From Nocardioides turkmenicus (GTDB taxonomy: Bacteria > Actinomycetota > Actinomycetes > Propionibacteriales > Nocardioidaceae): a stretch of DNA of 64,000 nt. The stretch is taken from contig NZ_JAALAA010000005.1 in the NCBI RefSeq assembly GCF_011045035.1, positions 62,001 to 126,000 on the forward strand. Direction: 5' to 3'. Shown one piece after another: positions 33,510 through 42,214 of the stretch (the stretch's first letter is position 1; each line of letters begins with the position of its first letter). Made by a program: the position numbers and the translations under genes. The notes beneath the pieces were generated by a model. It saw only the letters and a program-made list of their open reading frames with translations. It was not told the origin of the DNA and made no database searches.

Positions 33510-35774
33510 GTGGCGATCACCCTCGAGTCGCCGATCGAGTCCGTGCTGGGCAACAGCAAGCACGCCACGAAGTTCACCAAGGGCCTCGGGCTGCGCACCG
33601 TCGGTGACCTGCTCTACCACTTCCCGCGGCGCTACCTGCGCACCGCCGATCTCAGCCAGACCCCGCAGCTGCACGAGGGCGAGATGCTCACCGTGCTCGG
33701 CGAGGTGGTGCGGAGCGTGGTGCGCCAGCACACCGACCGCCGCACCGGCAGGCCCGCCTTCCGCGTCGAGACCCAGCTCAAAGCCGGCACCGCCGATCTG
33801 CAGCTCACCTTCTTCTCCAAGTCCCAGCGGATCGCCGAGTGGCGACGCGGTGTGCTCGCCCCGGGCACCCGGGGCGTCTTCGTCGGCAAGGCGGGCTCGT
33901 TCCGGGGCGAGTGGCAGCTGGCCAACCCGCAGATGGTCGTCTTCGGCGACCCCTCCGACTCCGAGAACGCCGCCGAGGCCGCGGACAACCAGATGGCGGT
34001 CGAGGAGCTGACCGAGCTCTTCCCGATCTACCCGCTCACCGCGGGGCTCCAGCACTGGGACGTCATGCGCGCGGTGCGGTTCGCCCGACAGGTCGTCGAG
34101 GACGTCACCGACGTGCTCCCGGAGCAGCTCCGGGAGACGTACGACGTGCCGGGGCTGCGCGACGCGCTCGATCTGATCCACGCGCCTCATGAGCTCAATG
34201 ACGTCCAGCGGGCCCAGCACCGGTTCCGGTTCGAGGAGGCGGTCGGGCTGCAGCTGGTCCTCGGCCGGCGGCGACGGGCGCTGCAGGCGCTCGGCACCAC
34301 CGCCCGCACCGGCGGGGTCCACCACCTGCTCGAGGCCTTCGACGAGCGGCTGCCGTTCACCCTGACCAAGGGGCAGCAGCAGATAGGGGAGGAGCTCGAG
34401 ACGGCACTGGCCCAGCCTCACCCGATGAACCGCCTGCTCCAGGGCGAGGTCGGCTCCGGTAAGACGCTGGTCGCACTACGCGCCATGCTCAAGGTCGTCG
34501 ACTCGGGCGGTCAGGCCGCGCTGCTGGCGCCGACCGAGGTGCTCGCCCAGCAGCACCACCGCTCGATCACCGCGATGCTCAGCGACCTCGCTGCCAGCGG
34601 GATGGCCGGCGGGCTCTTCGCCGGTGACCAGGAGCAGACCCACGTGGAGCTGCTCACCGGCTCGATGACCAAGACCCAGCGCAAGGGCCCGCTGAGCCGC
34701 ATCGCCACCGGCGAGGCCGGGATCGTCGTCGGCACCCACGCGCTGCTGCAGGACCAGGTGATGTTCGACGACCTCGGCCTGGTCGTCGTCGACGAGCAGC
34801 ACCGCTTCGGCGTCGAGCAGCGCGCCGCCCTGACCGACAAGGCCGGCACCCCACCCCACCTGCTGGTGATGACCGCGACGCCGATCCCGCGTACGGTCGC
34901 GATGACCGTCTTCGGCGACCTCGAGGTGTCCACGCTCACCGAGCTCCCGGCCGGACGGGCCGAGATCCAGACCAACCTGGTCTCCCTGGTCGACCACCCG
35001 GGGTGGATCACCCGGGTGTGGGAACGCGTCCGGGAAGAGGTCGAGAAGGGTCACCAGGTCTACGTCGTCGCCCCGCGGATCAGCGGCGACGAGTCCGAGC
35101 AGGGCGAGAGCGACCAGCGCGACTTCGACGCCGACGGCAACGAGGTCACCTCCGCCAAGGTCCAGCTCTCCGCCGTCGACGAGGTCACCGAGGAGCTGAC
35201 CAGCGGCCCGCTGCATGGGCTGCGCGTCGCCAAGCTCCACGGCAAGCTCCCGGCCGAGGAGAAGGAGCGCACCATGAGCGCCTTCGCCGCCGGCGACATC
35301 GACGTGCTGATCGCCACCACGGTGATCGAGGTCGGCGTCGACGTACCCAACGCCACCACCATGGTCATCCTCGACGCCGACCGCTTCGGCGTCTCCCAGC
35401 TCCACCAGCTGCGCGGCCGGGTCGGCCGTGGCGGACTGCACGGGCTGTGCCTGCTGGTCTCCCACGCCGAGGCCGGCACCCCGGCCCGCACCCGCCTCGA
35501 CGCGGTCGCCGGGACCACCGACGGGTTCGCGCTCTCCCGGGTGGACCTCGACCAGCGCCGCGAGGGAGACGTGCTCGGTGCCTCCCAGTCGGGCCGGCGA
35601 TCGAGCCTGGAGAGCCTGCGGGTGCTCCGCGACGAGGAGACGATCCTGCAGGCCCGAGAGGCGGCCGAGTCCCTCCTGGAGAAGGACGTCGAGCTCGCCA
35701 GCGCACCCCTCCTGGCCGAGCGGGTCGCCGAGATCGAGGAGTCCGCCTCCGCCGACTACTTGGAAAAGTCCTAA
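33510..35774 (+). CDS. recG: ATP-dependent DNA helicase RecG
   Basis: 754 residues, full length. The N-terminal wedge domain is followed by helicase motif I GEVGSGKTLVALRAM near residue 312, motif II VVVDEQHRFGVEQRAA near 425, TATPIPRTVAMT, and motifs IV-VI in TTVIEVGVDVPNATTM and QLRGRVGRG. RecG remodels stalled forks and branched recombination intermediates. The TAA stop is part of a -10 box for rsmD. Confidence 0.97.
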   Translation: MAITLESPIESVLGNSKHATKFTKGLGLRTVGDLLYHFPRRYLRTADLSQTPQLHEGEMLTVLGEVVRSVVRQHTDRRTGRPAFRVETQLKAGTADLQLTFFSKSQRIAEWRRGVLAPGTRGVFVGKAGSFRGEWQLANPQMVVFGDPSDSENAAEAADNQMAVEELTELFPIYPLTAGLQHWDVMRAVRFARQVVEDVTDVLPEQLRETYDVPGLRDALDLIHAPHELNDVQRAQHRFRFEEAVGLQLVLGRRRRALQALGTTARTGGVHHLLEAFDERLPFTLTKGQQQIGEELETALAQPHPMNRLLQGEVGSGKTLVALRAMLKVVDSGGQAALLAPTEVLAQQHHRSITAMLSDLAASGMAGGLFAGDQEQTHVELLTGSMTKTQRKGPLSRIATGEAGIVVGTHALLQDQVMFDDLGLVVVDEQHRFGVEQRAALTDKAGTPPHLLVMTATPIPRTVAMTVFGDLEVSTLTELPAGRAEIQTNLVSLVDHPGWITRVWERVREEVEKGHQVYVVAPRISGDESEQGESDQRDFDADGNEVTSAKVQLSAVDEVTEELTSGPLHGLRVAKLHGKLPAEEKERTMSAFAAGDIDVLIATTVIEVGVDVPNATTMVILDADRFGVSQLHQLRGRVGRGGLHGLCLLVSHAEAGTPARTRLDAVAGTTDGFALSRVDLDQRREGDVLGASQSGRRSSLESLRVLRDEETILQAREAAESLLEKDVELASAPLLAERVAEIEESASADYLEKS

Positions 35775-35777
35775 GGT
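35772..35777 (+). promoter_or_regulatory. -10 box (TAAGGT) of leaderless rsmD overlapping the recG stop
   Basis: TAAGGT includes the recG TAA and lies six bases before the rsmD ATG at 35784, with no Shine-Dalgarno between. Confidence 0.5.
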
Positions 35778-35783
35778 GTCCCA

Positions 35784-36347
35784 ATGACTCGGATCATCGG
35801 AGGCGTCGCCGGAGGGCGGCGCCTGCTCGCTCCCAAAGGGGTGCGGACCCGTCCCACCACCGACCGGGTCCGCGAGGCGCTCTTCTCGGCGATCGAGTCC
35901 GCCTACGGCTCCCTGGCCGGGCTGCGCTTCCTCGACCTCTACGCCGGCACCGGCGCGGTCGGGCTGGAGGCGTGGTCCCGCGGCGCCGGGGTCGTGACCC
36001 TGGTCGAGTCGGACCGGCGTACGGCCGGGGTGATCCGCTCCAACGCGAAAGAGCTCGGCTTCCCAAGAGCCGACGTGGTCGCGGCGACCGTGGCGAGCAC
36101 CCTGGTGACGCCGCCGGCGGCTCCGTACGACATGGTCTTCCTCGACCCGCCCTATCCGCTCTCGGACGACGCGGTCGCCGAGGACATCGCGCTGCTGGTC
36201 AAGCACGGCTGGCTGGTGCCGGGCGCGTTGGTCGTCGTCGAGCGGTCCGCGCGCAGCCCGGAGCCCGTGTGGCCCGACGGGTTCACCGACCAGAGGTCGA
36301 AGAAGTACGGCGAGACCACGCTCTGGTACGGCACGGCGCCGGACTGA
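35784..36347 (+). CDS. rsmD: 16S rRNA (guanine966-N2)-methyltransferase
   Basis: 187 residues. The N-terminal RIIGGVAGGRRLLAPKGVRTRPT and the SAM motif LDLYAGTGAVGLEAWSRGA are diagnostic, and the catalytic DPPY is at residues 121-124. It methylates a guanine of 16S rRNA helix 31. The -10 box just upstream suggests an independent start. Next to coaD, as usual. Confidence 0.96.
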   Translation: MTRIIGGVAGGRRLLAPKGVRTRPTTDRVREALFSAIESAYGSLAGLRFLDLYAGTGAVGLEAWSRGAGVVTLVESDRRTAGVIRSNAKELGFPRADVVAATVASTLVTPPAAPYDMVFLDPPYPLSDDAVAEDIALLVKHGWLVPGALVVVERSARSPEPVWPDGFTDQRSKKYGETTLWYGTAPD

Positions 36348-36373
36348 CCGCACTGAACAAGGAGAGAGAAACA

Positions 36374-36865
36374 ATGACGCGTCGCGCGGTGTGCCCGGGG
36401 TCGTTCGACCCGCCCACCTTCGGCCACCTCGACATCTTCACCCGCGCCTCGGCGATCTTCGACGAGGTCGTCGTCGCCGTCGGGGTCAACCCCTCGAAGT
36501 CGAAGCGGCTGTTCACGCCCGAGGAGCGGATGGAGATGATCACCGAGATCACCGCCCCGCTGGGCAACGTCCGGGTCCAGGCGTTCACCGGTCTGGTCAC
36601 CGACTTCTGCGTCGAGATCGACGCCCAGGCGATCGTGAAGGGCCTGCGCGGCGCGCCCGACCTGGAGTACGAGGCACCGATGGCGCAGATGAACGCCCAC
36701 ATGACCCGGGTCGAGACCGTCTTCCTGCTCAACGACCCTCGCTGGGCCGCGGTCTCGTCGAGTCTGATCAAGGAGATGGCGACGTTCGGTGGGGATGTGT
36801 CGGCCTTCCTGCCGCCCGATGTTCTCTCACGACTCACCAAGCGTTTGGCAGAACGTTCCGAGTAA
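36374..36865 (+). CDS. coaD: Phosphopantetheine adenylyltransferase
   Basis: 163 residues. It makes dephospho-CoA from phosphopantetheine and ATP. The nucleotidyltransferase motif GSFDPPTFGHLDI is at residues 9-21 and the KMSKS-like SSSLIKEMATFGG near residue 130. AGGAGAG lies seven bases before the ATG. It is the last core gene before the first surface-glycan block. Confidence 0.97.
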   Translation: MTRRAVCPGSFDPPTFGHLDIFTRASAIFDEVVVAVGVNPSKSKRLFTPEERMEMITEITAPLGNVRVQAFTGLVTDFCVEIDAQAIVKGLRGAPDLEYEAPMAQMNAHMTRVETVFLLNDPRWAAVSSSLIKEMATFGGDVSAFLPPDVLSRLTKRLAERSE

Positions 36866-36924
36866 CGGGCACGGTTCGCCGGTATCGTCTCAAGTGCAGT
36901 CCGCCATTCTTTCTCTGGAGATCA

Positions 36925-37653
36925 ATGTCCACCTCAGGCCGTTCCCCGCTTTCCTTGGCCAAGCAGTCCTACGCCGCTTCTCTCAAGGCCGTCGGTCGCG
37001 GGCTGACGAAGACGGGACTCGCCAAGGAGACCGCGCCGCCGGTCGAGCAGCGCTGGCGCCACTGGGCCCACTCGCTCACCAAGGTCTACGACTCCCTGGC
37101 GATGGCGAAGCTGGACGTGCCGTGGTGGACCTACGACGCGATCACCGCCGTCGACGCCTGGCTGAGCGAGCGTGAGCGCCCGATCCGGGTCTACGAGTAC
37201 GGCTCCGGCGCCTCCACCATCTGGCTCTCCCGTCGCGCCGACGAGATCCACTCCGTGGAGCACCACAAGGGCTTCGGCGAGATGATGCAGGCCGAGCTCG
37301 CCGGCGAGGAGAAGATCTCGCTGCGGGTCATCGAGCCGGTCGCCAGCGACAACCCGGTCATCCCCTCCCAGAAGGAGGGCCACGCGGGCCTCGACTTCGA
37401 GGCGTACGTCAACTCCATCGACGACGTCGCCGGCGAGTTCGACCTCGTGGTGATCGACGGGCGCGCCCGCGAGGCTTGCCTGGAGAAGGCCAAGGACCGG
37501 CTCGCTCCCGGCGGGATCATCGTCTTCGACAACAGCCGCCGCAAGCGCTACGTCGACGCCATCGCGGCCTCGGGGCTGAAGGAGACCATCCACGCCGGTC
37601 TCACCCCGACCCTGCCCTACCCGGAGCGCACTTCCGTTCTCACCAAAGGCTGA
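36925..37653 (+). CDS. Class I SAM-dependent methyltransferase
   Basis: 242 residues. After a basic N-terminal stretch the Rossmann core begins at VYEYGSGASTIWLSRRA near residue 90, with SVEHHKGF at the end of beta 2 and FDLVVIDGRARE at beta 4; GGIIVFDNSRRKRY follows. This resembles the small O-methyltransferase-like proteins of sugar and lipid loci (related to FkbM-type and class I MT_24 proteins). Substrate not readable. The GGAG is five bases before the ATG. It opens the glycan block downstream of coaD. Confidence 0.83.
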   Translation: MSTSGRSPLSLAKQSYAASLKAVGRGLTKTGLAKETAPPVEQRWRHWAHSLTKVYDSLAMAKLDVPWWTYDAITAVDAWLSERERPIRVYEYGSGASTIWLSRRADEIHSVEHHKGFGEMMQAELAGEEKISLRVIEPVASDNPVIPSQKEGHAGLDFEAYVNSIDDVAGEFDLVVIDGRAREACLEKAKDRLAPGGIIVFDNSRRKRYVDAIAASGLKETIHAGLTPTLPYPERTSVLTKG

Positions 37654-37701
37654 TTCTCGTACGTGGCGGCGTGGAGTTTCCGCGCCGCCACGTGCTCGCC
37701 C

Positions 37702-37707
37702 TAGGGT
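37702..37707 (+). promoter_or_regulatory. -10 box (TAGGGT) of leaderless membrane protein gene
   Basis: TAGGGT ends seven bases before the ATG at 37715 with no Shine-Dalgarno. Confidence 0.5.
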
Positions 37708-37714
37708 CCTCCTC

Positions 37715-39430
37715 ATGGCGACATCGGGGGAGCAGACCGAACGTGTGGGGACCGTCAGGTGGGCGACGTTCGCCGGTGTGTGCGTGCTGGCGCTGCTCTG
37801 GTCGGCCTACTCGGTCGGCGCCCAGAACGGCACCTTCCTGACCCAGGACTTCGGTGCGCAGTACCACCTGGCGAAGATGACCGCCCACGGCGCGATCCCG
37901 CTGGTCGACTTCGAGCACGGCTGGAACGCCGGCTCGTTCTGGGTCTCCGCGGTCCTCTACGCGGCCGCGTCCGGCTCCCCGACGATCTGGTACTTCCTCT
38001 GGGGCCGTCTGCTGGGCGCCGGACTCGGCGCGGTCCTCGCCGCCGCCATCGGGCTGCGGCTGCGGCTGCACCCGGCCGTGATGATCGCGGCCGCGCTCGG
38101 CGTGCTCCTGCTGGCGACCCCGCTGCACATCAAGTACACGATCTGCCTGCTGTGGGTCTTCGTCCTGCTGCCGACCGGGTGGCTCGAGTCGCGCCCGCGC
38201 CTGGCCGCGGCCGCGCGGGTGCTGCTCCCGGCGCTGGTCTTCTGGCAGTACGTCGAGCTGGCGGTGCTCCTCACCGGCGCCTCGGGGCTCTTCGAGCTCT
38301 TCGCCCGCCGGGAGGCCTCCTGGCGCACCCGGATCGTCAACTGCGTCCAGCTGGCCGGCGGCTTTGTGCTCGGACTGGCCGTCCAGGCGGCGGCGTACAA
38401 GGTGCTGTGGGGGCTCTCCTTCGCCGACTTCAACCGGCAGGTGATCCTCGGTCAGACCGAGACCCACGAGGGCTCGCAGTACGCCGTGTGGAACTTCTTC
38501 GACCTGCCGACCGAGTCCGGGCGCTTCTTCATCCTCGCCCTCTATCCGTTCGCGCTGCTGCTGCCGTTCGTGCCGCTGGTGTGGCAGCGGGTCTCCGATT
38601 CCACCCGGCTGATCGCCCTGGCCGGGCTGGTCCTCGTCGTCGTCCCGATCCGGCGCGTCGACAACCCCCACACCACCACCGTCTCCGCGCTCGTCCTCCT
38701 CGCCGTCGTCATCGCGGTGGCCGAGCTCTACGAGCGCCGTACGTCCCCGGCCGCCGGGGTGCGAGCGCCGGTGATCGCGCTGCCTCTCGCCGCGGCCGGC
38801 GCCCTCTGGGCGGCCGCGACCCTCTGGATCGGCTTCGGCCTGCAGAGCATGGCGGGCGGGGTGATCCTCGTGGCCCTGGCGGTGGCGGGGGCGGTCCTCG
38901 GCGCCGCGTTCCTCCGGGGGACTGTCGCGGTGGTCTCGGCCGGTGCCCTGGTGGTCCTCGGCTGCGTACCCGCCCTCGCCTCCGTCGACCACCTCGACGA
39001 CATGCGCCGCGACGCCAAGTCGTTCCAGGTGACCGACGCGATCACCCGCTGGGCGGGCCCGGAGTACGAGCGCTGCAGCGCCGGCACCCGCGAGGCGCTG
39101 GTCATGCCCAACCACCTCGAGCTCTACGACACCCTCGACATCACCAACCCGACGCCCTACTACCTGTTCCACTACGACTTCGCTCAGTACGAGGACGTCC
39201 TGGTGCCTCAGCTCGAGGACGGTTCGGTCCCGGTCATCATCGAGACGATGCCGCTGCACACCCCGCAGCCCTGGCTCACCGACGCCATCCACACCAACTA
39301 CGTCCCCTGCTCGATCGTGAGGATCGAGAAGCAGGCGACGACTGTGACGATCTGGACGCACAAGTCTCGGGGGAGTGTGGAGCGGCGTGATCTCAGCGTT
39401 CGGGGTGGGGAGCTCGTTCCGACTCGCTGA
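37715..39430 (+). CDS. Polytopic membrane protein, probable GT-C-type glycosyltransferase
   Basis: 571 residues with about ten to twelve membrane helices. The first loop after helix 1 has QDFGAQYHLAKM, followed by GAIPLVDFEHGWN, which recalls the acidic first-loop motif of GT-C glycosyltransferases. The C-terminal 120 residues are a soluble outside domain with TDAITRWAGPEY and LYDTLDITNPTPYYLFHYDF. No firm family. Position in a glycan block supports a role in moving sugars from polyprenyl-phosphate carriers outside the membrane. Confidence 0.7.
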   Translation: MATSGEQTERVGTVRWATFAGVCVLALLWSAYSVGAQNGTFLTQDFGAQYHLAKMTAHGAIPLVDFEHGWNAGSFWVSAVLYAAASGSPTIWYFLWGRLLGAGLGAVLAAAIGLRLRLHPAVMIAAALGVLLLATPLHIKYTICLLWVFVLLPTGWLESRPRLAAAARVLLPALVFWQYVELAVLLTGASGLFELFARREASWRTRIVNCVQLAGGFVLGLAVQAAAYKVLWGLSFADFNRQVILGQTETHEGSQYAVWNFFDLPTESGRFFILALYPFALLLPFVPLVWQRVSDSTRLIALAGLVLVVVPIRRVDNPHTTTVSALVLLAVVIAVAELYERRTSPAAGVRAPVIALPLAAAGALWAAATLWIGFGLQSMAGGVILVALAVAGAVLGAAFLRGTVAVVSAGALVVLGCVPALASVDHLDDMRRDAKSFQVTDAITRWAGPEYERCSAGTREALVMPNHLELYDTLDITNPTPYYLFHYDFAQYEDVLVPQLEDGSVPVIIETMPLHTPQPWLTDAIHTNYVPCSIVRIEKQATTVTIWTHKSRGSVERRDLSVRGGELVPTR

Positions 39431-39789
39431 GGTTGCCGGCCGTCGCTGAGAATTCTGGCTGGCTATCGGGTCGGCGGCAGGGGTCTGGCGCGGCGGTCTG
39501 GGTTGAGAGGGGGCTTGGGATCGGTGGCGAACGAATTTTTCGTTCGCGCCGGGACGGGATTCGGGTCGCTGGGTGAATGAAAATTCGTTCGCGCGGGGGC
39601 GTCTATCCTCCCGAGGAGCGACTGTCCTGCGGCCACTCCGGGGCAGGTCGAGAAACACTCGAGGACAGGGTCGGCGGCCCAGACCAGCCACAAACAACAG
39701 TCGTTGAACACGCCGCACACCGAGAGCAGAAGAGCACACAGCCGTCATAGGCTCGCAGCCCAAGCCCCAAGCCCACCTGAAAGTAGCGA
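39431..39789. other. Intergenic region with AT-rich hairpin
   Basis: 359 bases without a convincing gene. It holds the hairpin GCGAACGAA-TTT-TTCGTTCGC at 39527-39547 and a half copy ATTCGTTCGCGC at 39583-39594, about 45 bases later. Short reverse ORFs here have biased composition and no start signals. TAGGCT at about 39750 may be the -10 for the next gene. Confidence 0.6.
39527..39547. terminator. Hairpin GCGAACGAA/TTCGTTCGC
   Basis: Perfect 9-bp stem with TTT loop, unusual here for its low GC content. It lies 96 bases after the preceding gene; a terminator or a repeat relic are both possible. Confidence 0.45.
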
Positions 39790-41334
39790 ATGCCCCGCTC
39801 CACACCCGAGGACGGCGCCGACGTACGCCTCCCGAAGCGGCTGCTCGCGGCGATGGTGCTGGTGGCGTTCTTCGCGCTGAGCCTGAGCAGCTACGTCGCG
39901 CTGACCAGATCGCTCCAGTATCAGACCCGCGACGAGGGGCCGAACGCCGGCTACGCGGTGGAGGTGGCGTCGGGACGACTGCCGACGATCGACACGCCCG
40001 TGACGACGGACGCGGATCGCTACCCTCAGGTGGTCGAAGGCCGGGCGACGATGGTGGACGAGCCGCACCGCCACATCTGGACCGCCAACCATCCTCCGCT
40101 CTACTACCTGATGTCGCTGCCGTTCGTGGCCGCCGCCGGGGCGCTCGACGCACCCCAGGTGATGATCGTCGGGATGCGGCTGATCAACGCAGCCGGCTCC
40201 GCGCTGTGCGTGTTGCTGGTGGGACTGATCGCCTTCGAGGTGACCCGCCGGGAGGCGACCGCGTTCCTGGCGACAGGGATCGCCGCTTCCTGCGCCGTGC
40301 TGGTGACCGCAGGTGGCCACATCGCCAACGACGGGGTCGCGGTCGCGGCGTCGTCGCTGACCCTGCTGGCGACCATCCGGATCTTCGACCACGGCCTGTC
40401 CGTGAGGCGCCTGTCCCTGGTCGCGCTGGCTGGCGCCGCTGCCGCGGGGGCGAAGGCGCCGGGAGTCCTGACCGTCGTCCTGTGCGGGGCAGCCATCGCG
40501 GTGGCTCTTCTCGTGACCGACCGCTCCTGGCGCGGCGTGGTCCGCGCGCTGGGGGCCTCGGCCGTCGCGACCGGTGTCCCGGCGTTCGCCACCGGCTGGT
40601 TCTACGTACGCAACATCGTCCTCTACGGCGATCCGACCGCCACCGACGCGCTGCTGGAGAAGTTCGACCGGGAGCCGAACGGGCCCCGGTGGCAGGTGCT
40701 GACGGACGGCTCGCTCTGGCTGGACTGGTACGAGCGGCTGTGGGCGCCGCTGCCGGCCGAGGGCTACGCCGTGGGTGCCGACGTGCTCGCCGTGGTCGCG
40801 GTGATCGGCCTGCTCGTGCTGCTCGTGCGGCGGGCGACCGGCGCGCCGCCGGGTCCGACCGTCCCACGCGCCGGGTGGCTGCTGCTCGCGGTCCACGCGG
40901 CGGTCGTCCTGGCGAACCTGGTCGGCTTCGTCGCGGGCGGCGGAAACCCGAACGACCGCTACCTGATGCCGCTGATGCCGCTGCTGGCATCGGCGCTCGC
41001 CGTCGGTGTGATGGCGCTCGTCGATCTGATCCCGCCCCGATCCCGCGACTCGCGGGCCGCTCGGGCGGCGGCTGCGATCACGCTGGTTCTGGGCGGCTAC
41101 GCCCTGCTGATCTTCGGCTGGTTCGTGGACTCGGCGACGTACGTCGGCCGGCTGCCGAACTCCGAGTCGCGGGGTGCGGGTCTCGTGCTCGCCGCCGGGG
41201 TGGCATGCGGCCTGGTCGCCGTCTGCCTCGTGGCCCGCCCGGCTAGGACGTACGCCGCCCGGCTACCGCTCCCAGACCGGCGAGCACGACGTCGGCGATC
41301 AGCAGGAGAACCCGCGAGGCGAGCGCGACGGTGA
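39790..41334 (+). CDS. GT39-like (GT-C fold) glycosyltransferase, polytopic
   Basis: 514 residues, about eleven membrane helices. After helix 1 the first outside loop has TRDEGPNAGYAVEVASGRLP (Asp-Glu pair typical of GT-C enzymes) and, 60 residues later, IWTANHPPLYYLMSLPFV, the NHPPL motif of the ArnT/PMT-related group. WFYVRNIVLYGDP is shared with the protein at 49183. It probably moves a sugar from a lipid-phosphate donor at the outer face. Its last 92 bases overlap the convergent gene, coding a very Arg-rich tail, so the real stop could be the only constraint there. Confidence 0.83.
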   Translation: MPRSTPEDGADVRLPKRLLAAMVLVAFFALSLSSYVALTRSLQYQTRDEGPNAGYAVEVASGRLPTIDTPVTTDADRYPQVVEGRATMVDEPHRHIWTANHPPLYYLMSLPFVAAAGALDAPQVMIVGMRLINAAGSALCVLLVGLIAFEVTRREATAFLATGIAASCAVLVTAGGHIANDGVAVAASSLTLLATIRIFDHGLSVRRLSLVALAGAAAAGAKAPGVLTVVLCGAAIAVALLVTDRSWRGVVRALGASAVATGVPAFATGWFYVRNIVLYGDPTATDALLEKFDREPNGPRWQVLTDGSLWLDWYERLWAPLPAEGYAVGADVLAVVAVIGLLVLLVRRATGAPPGPTVPRAGWLLLAVHAAVVLANLVGFVAGGGNPNDRYLMPLMPLLASALAVGVMALVDLIPPRSRDSRAARAAAAITLVLGGYALLIFGWFVDSATYVGRLPNSESRGAGLVLAAGVACGLVAVCLVARPARTYAARLPLPDRRARRRRSAGEPARRARR

Positions 41335-42214
41335 GTGCCTCGGGGACTCCGATGACCGGGCCGAGGGTGAGCGCGAGCAGCGCCTCGCGGATCCCGGCGC
41401 CGGCGGGCGCGGGGATGAACGCGATCCCGGCGGCCCAGGCCAGGGCCATCCCGCCGGTCGCGGCCGCGACCTCGAGCAGCCCCACCGAGGCGTACGACTG
41501 CATCATCACCGCCAGGTGGAGGCCGAAGGCGACCCAGGCGAGCACCGCCCAGCCGATCGCGGTGAAGAGCCCCCGAGCGGTGAGACGTACGCCGAGAGGT
41601 TCCCGCCCGAGCCGGGCGAACAGCCAGTCGAGCATGCCCGGGACGACCCGCGGGTGCAGGCACACGGCCAACGGCACGAGCAGGAGCAGCAGCCACCAGT
41701 AGCGGCTGAGGCCCTCGGAGGAGGACCAGGGGAGCAGGAGCGCGCCGACGCCGATGCCGCTGGCGACGACGATGCCCATGAAGAGGATGTTGGCGCCGAG
41801 CATCGTCCGGCGGGCGACGCCCCAGCGCAGCCCGAACTGCATCTGCGCGACCACCGGCCACACCGAGCCGGGCAGGTATTTGCCCAGCTGGGAGACGTAG
41901 AAGACCGAGTGGGAGTCGCGCAGCGACGGCCGGATGCCCATGCCGTGCAGCAGAGCGACCCAGATCTGGCCGATCAGCATGGTGCCGACGACCGCCAGCG
42001 CCCCGGCGATCGCGAACCGCCCGATGCTCAGCTCCTGGACCGCGGTGGCCAGGTCCTCGCGCTGGCGCCAGACGAGGTAGGCGCCGCCGAGCACGACCAC
42101 GAGGGCGAGCCCGATCTTGAGCAGCCGCTTCTTCAGGCTGGGCTTCGCGGGGCTCGGCGTAGCCGACGACCCGGCCTCCGCGGGGGAGACCGGGTCGGAG
42201 TCGGTCGCTGTCAC
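41243..42214 (-). CDS. Lysylphosphatidylglycerol synthase TM-region-like protein
   Basis: 323 residues with about eight membrane helices. The DUF/UPF0104 type pattern is FYVSQLGKYLPGSVWPVVAQMQ around residue 95 in two overlapping parts and the C-terminal IPAPAGAGIREALLALTLG. The family is the membrane (flippase) part of MprF without its aminoacyl-transfer domain; stand-alone members sit in glycan loci and may flip or help transport lipid-linked intermediates. The GTG at 42214 overlaps the stop of the GT2 gene (GTGA), so they are translationally coupled. A paralogue lies at 48224. Confidence 0.85.
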   Translation of the reverse strand: MTATDSDPVSPAEAGSSATPSPAKPSLKKRLLKIGLALVVVLGGAYLVWRQREDLATAVQELSIGRFAIAGALAVVGTMLIGQIWVALLHGMGIRPSLRDSHSVFYVSQLGKYLPGSVWPVVAQMQFGLRWGVARRTMLGANILFMGIVVASGIGVGALLLPWSSSEGLSRYWWLLLLLVPLAVCLHPRVVPGMLDWLFARLGREPLGVRLTARGLFTAIGWAVLAWVAFGLHLAVMMQSYASVGLLEVAAATGGMALAWAAGIAFIPAPAGAGIREALLALTLGPVIGVPEALTVALASRVLLLIADVVLAGLGAVAGRRTS

